DNA from: Rhodotorula mucilaginosa
Taxonomy: Eukaryota; Basidiomycota; Microbotryomycetes; Sporidiobolales; Sporidiobolaceae
Length of the DNA stretch: 64,000 nt
Direction: 5' to 3'
Assembly (NCBI GenBank): GCA_034406715.1
Contig: CP137868.1
Location: 1,178,001 to 1,242,000, forward strand
Positions 60,432-64,000 of the stretch are shown one piece after another (position 1 is the stretch's first letter; each line of letters starts with the position of its first letter). A program made the position numbers and the translations under genes. Below the pieces are notes generated by a model, which was not told where the DNA came from, made no database searches, and saw only the letters and a list, made by a program, of their open reading frames with translations.

Positions 60432-63400
60432 ATGGGGAAACGTCGCAAGCAAGCCAGAATCGCAGTCGCTTCGACCGGCCGCGTCGAGCTGACCGACGAC
60501 CATGCGAAACGCTCGGGTCGCCCAGAGCGATCCCCCAGCCCGGCCACCGCAGCACGCCTCGAGCGAGCCAAGAAGGCCCAGCAGAGCTCTCAGAAGTATC
60601 ACAAACCGACTTGGCGCGATGAGCAGGAGCAAGGGCGCATCGTCGACGAGGGACAGGCCATCACCAGCTCGAGCGAGGACGACGATCCCGGACTGGTCGA
60701 GACGTTTGAAATGGTCGACGACGAGGCAGAGGAAGCTTCCGACGACGAGGAGAGCTCGGAGGGAGAGGAAGGGGGGCACCACCGCCGCCGCCGTGGGCGC
60801 GAGCGATCCGACTCGGATTCGGACGAGCAACCGACTCCTCGCCGTGCGGCGAAAAAGTCGCGCCGCGCAAAGGAGATCGTGCTCAGCAGCGACGACGACG
60901 ACGACGAGGAGGAGATAGTTGCCCGTACCACTCCGGTCGCTTCCACCTCCAAGTCCAAGGTGAGGTTGCTTGGCGCCTGTTCATGTTCGCGTCGAAAGGC
61001 TGATCCGTTACTAGTTCCTCTCAGCCCAAGACCGCCTCGGCCACAAAGGAGAATGGGGGGTCACCGCCGAAACGCAAGGTGCTCGTCTTTGACAGTATCG
61101 AGGTCAGTCCGCCGCCGCCGACGAAGCGCCGCGCCCTTGCCCAGAACAACAAAGGGACAAAGGCCAACCCCGCCAGCAAGCCGAAACCGAACACCGGCAA
61201 ATCACGCCCTGCTCGCGAGTCTGCGGCTGAAGGGACCCCGGAAGAGGAGCGCATGTCGATCGCATTGGGGCATCCGCAAGATTCGGCGGACGAGTCGGAC
61301 GAGGAGCAGCCCGTCAAGGGTCCCGGGAGCTCGGCTCGCAAGCGCTCTCGCGTCTCGTCCTCGTCCGACGAGTCGCATCGGTCGGCGACAACCGACACTT
61401 CTGACGGCGAGGTGCGAGACGACCTGCCCCTGCCGGCGTCGATCGCGGCGGACAATAAACGCCTCAAAGCGAAACGCGAAACGACCCTGAACAACGCCGC
61501 GTTGCGGAGCCCGCGCAAGACCAAGACGGGCAAAGTCCGCAAAGTCGACACGAAGCGCAAGCTCACCGCGCTCAGTCAGGGCGTGCGGGACCGGCGGAGC
61601 GAGGACGAAGAGAGCGACGAGGAGGATTTCGTCGTCGATGATGACGACGCCATCATTTACGACACGACTACGGAAGAAGAAGAAGACCAACAGCCTCCTC
61701 CGACTTCCAAGAAGCAGAAGAAGAAGGCGGCCGCGGAACGAAAGGGCAAAGAGCGCGCGGTGACTGAGGAGGAGGAGGAGGCAGAGGACCGGCCGGCTTC
61801 GAAGAAGAAGGAGCGGGGGAAAGGCAAATCGCGGAAGCAGGTCCAGCGAGACTTGCTCGCGACCGATAGCGAGGACGAGCAGCCGATCCGCAGCGCCTCG
61901 AAGCGGAAACACGGGAAGAAGAACGGTGGGCGGGTCGTCCGGAGCGACAACGAAGACGACGACGAGGAGGAGGACGAGCCGGTCCAGCGCAAAAAGAGAA
62001 GGAGGCGACAACACCACCGCTCGTCTGGATCGGAAGAAGAATCGAATAGCGACGACGGTATCGACGACGGTCCGGAGGATCTCAAGATCTTGGACGAGGA
62101 GACGGTCCTGGATCAAAAGTTCCGGACGCTCAAGACGAACGAGAGCAAGTTTGCGAGTCTCAAGGCGGCTCGGGATCGTGAGTCCAGCCGCGCATTGCTG
62201 CTGCTTCTTCGCTTTCCTGGTCATTTGCTCATCCTCGAACGCGCAAACGTTTGCAGGTCGAAAGGCGAGTCAGAAAGCGATCGTGCTCGATTCGGAGGAC
62301 GAAAGACCCGCGACGCAGAGCCGCTCGCAACGAGCGCCGACCGGTTCTCAGCCACGCTTCCTCGGCGATCCCGACCACAACTCGGACGAAGAAGACGACA
62401 GCGAAGACTCGGATTCGGACGGTACCGAGTCTGGCTCGGGCTCCGACTCGAGCAGTTCTCGGAGGAAGGCGCGGTCCGACAGCGAAGGCAGCATCGACGA
62501 CTTCCTCGCCGAAGACGACGAGAATATGGAGAAGGAAGTGGAGAAATACCGCGCCGACCTGCAGATGAAGAGTCAAGGCATGCGCTACTACTACAAGACG
62601 TACATCATCTTGCTCGTCTACATGATTATTGATCCGGATCGCGATTGGCGCCGCGAGGACAAAGAGTTGCGCACGGCGGACGAGAAGGTCACGCAAGAGC
62701 TCGAAGGGTTCCTCAGCAGTCTTGTCGGATCATCGGCGTGGAAGGTGTGTCTCGTGCCCGAAGAATGAACCCGCATTTCGACACACACCCGCTGACCGCA
62801 CACTTTTGCTTGCCCAGCCCAAGTTCCAGCACGTCATCGATACGCGACCGGAGCTTACTGTCGACCCGCTGGACGCCGACGAGGCCGGCGGGCCGTGCGA
62901 TGTCTGCACGATGGGCCGCGCTCGTCACGCGAGCAGCTTGCTCACGCTCTTTGTACGTCTTCGTTGGACCTTTCTTCATCCATGCGCGCAGTCTCGCCCC
63001 GACCCGTGTCCATTCAGCTTACAGATGCCTTGACGCCGTAATTCGCAGGGTCCGAAATACAACCGCAAGACGCTGCAGGACCTGGTGTCGGCCGAAGATT
63101 CGTCGGCGGAAGAAGAGTCGGACTCGGAAGACGAGAATGCGGGGCGTAAGAGCCGAGACAAGTACTATACCTTCCACAGTGAGTCCTGCAAAAGACGGAC
63201 CACGCCGATCTCTCTGATAACAACAACGAGAAGCTGATGTCTCTTTTCGCGCGCAAACAAGGCGGTGGAGTGTGCACGATGCGCGCCGAATTCTACCACC
63301 AACTCCGCCACTGGGCGCACTCGACCCGCGACCGCGTCGCCGACATGTTGAAACCGCTGCGCCGCGAGATCCGCGAGCTCGAGACGGACACGATGACCAA

Positions 63401-63635
63401 GAAGAAGCGGAAAAAGGCCCGGAAGCAGATGACGCGGCTCAAGCACGAGGAAGCGTCGAGGTTGATCCGGATCCTCGAAGACGGGCGCGAAGTCGAACAG
63501 GTCCGTTAGCTATTAACACCCTCCTCAACCTGGTGCTCGTCGTTGACTGACCTCTCGCATCTCCGCACACAGCTCACGGATCGGCTGCAGAAGGAAATCC
63601 AGCAGGCGTGCTCAGCCTTTGCGAAGAACGGTTGA
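60432..63635 (+). CDS. DUF4211-domain protein, probable nuclear/chromatin-associated
   Basis: Seven exons (60432-60959, 61025-62177, 62257-62744, 62818-62952, 63049-63178, 63262-63500, 63573-63635) give about 911 residues. The first ~600 residues are highly charged, alternating acidic Ser/Asp/Glu runs and Lys/Arg clusters (RRAAKKSRRAKEIVLSSDDD), with many SDSE/SSDDE casein-kinase-2-like sites and repeated nuclear-localisation-like basic patches. FVVDDDDAIIYDTTTEEEED is near residue 395. The C-terminal folded part matches fungal DUF4211: MRYYYKTYIILLVYMIIDPD, a small Cys pair in GGPCDVCTMGRARHASSLL, then KYYTFHSGGVCTMRAEFYHQ and LRHWAHSTRDRVADML, followed by a basic coiled-coil-like end (MTKKKRKKARKQMTRLKHEE). 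DUF4211 has no firmly known function; the composition suggests chromatin or nucleolar work. The acceptor at 63261 was chosen because it alone preserves frame. Confidence 0.8.
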
Positions 63636-64000
63636 CGAGGCGGGTTGGTTCGGTTTTCAGTGTGTTGGGGTATGCTGTGCATCTTGACTCGCTTGGTCTG
63701 GACATGTAGTCGCCGTGGCGGAAGGAGCGCATTCGTCTTGTCCATCGGCGTGGCGAAGGAATGTTTTCGACCTCAGTTCCGCTCTGAAACGGAATGCTTC
63801 CTCCCGATCGTTTTTAAGAGAATCTGGTAGGAGATACTTCGTAAGGTAGCAGAGCGTATAGCTCCTCTCCAGCCTTCCTCTCGCGCGAGCCTGCTGCGAC
63901 TGCCGGAAGCGGCAATTTAATTGACTTGCAAAAGGTGGCTGCCGTTAGGGGCGTGGACTGCTTGGTTGTGCACCATAGCGAGTCACTGCGCCAGTCGCTG
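63636..64000. other. 3' flank of the DUF4211 gene to window end
   Basis: The 365 bases after the TGA at 63633-63635 show no supported gene. They include the likely 3' UTR and an AT-richer patch near 63910-63930. Confidence 0.5.

Overview
The window is nuclear DNA of an intron-rich, GC-rich fungus. Genes are packed on both strands. Nearly all carry several introns of about 55-130 nt with GTNNGT donors and CTGAC/CTAAC-like branch sites, and third codon positions strongly favour G and C. Gene content and base composition fit a basidiomycetous red yeast of the Rhodotorula/Rhodosporidium type (Pucciniomycotina). That placement is inference from style, not from a marker gene. No RNA gene, transposon ORF, CRISPR array or prokaryotic operon was seen. 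Intron positions were placed by hand from splice consensus, reading frame and remembered family conservation.

Layout. 1-10639: 3' two thirds of the midasin gene MDN1 (+). 11058-12507: F-box protein (+). 12688-13933: aspartate-semialdehyde dehydrogenase HOM2 (-). 14661-16136: quinolinate phosphoribosyltransferase BNA6 (-). 16475-17499: unknown membrane protein (-). 18055-20265: three-LIM protein (+). 20493-21814: SPOUT protein-arginine methyltransferase SFM1 (+). 22567-26961: FHA plus forkhead regulator of the Fhl1 type (+). 27813-32010: C2H2 / fungal-specific transcription factor (+). 32596-34466: transaldolase TAL1 (-). 35032-36434: divergent SDR (-). 36748-39530: CLPTM1-family membrane protein (+). 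39820-42587: SPO11 (-). 42808-45001: PRP31 (-). 45264-46434: single-pass membrane protein (-). 46552-47198: mitochondrial uL11 (-). 48326-50248: single-pass surface-type protein (+). 50687-51502: RAD6 (+). 52199-53792: CTP-dependent diacylglycerol kinase DGK1 (-). 54362-56304 and 56484-56940: divergent HSP60 (-) and HSP10 (+). 57506-60297: PLP aminotransferase (-). 60432-63635: DUF4211 nuclear-type protein (+).

Most genes are housekeeping and unrelated to their neighbours. The clear functional pair is HSP60/HSP10: the two subunits of the mitochondrial chaperonin are transcribed head to head from a 179-bp gap holding a cluster of heat-shock-element-like half sites. Each gene contains one GC-AG intron. 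Several genes touch ribosome biology (MDN1, SFM1, FHL1-like, mitochondrial uL11), but they do not form a cluster.

The features most worth a second look are the paired GC-AG introns, a 12-nt microexon in the aminotransferase, a SPO11 with an unusually long acidic N-terminal extension carrying a repeated short motif, and a 17-bp direct repeat bracketing 263 bp upstream of the C2H2 factor. I saw nothing that I would call a wholly new system.
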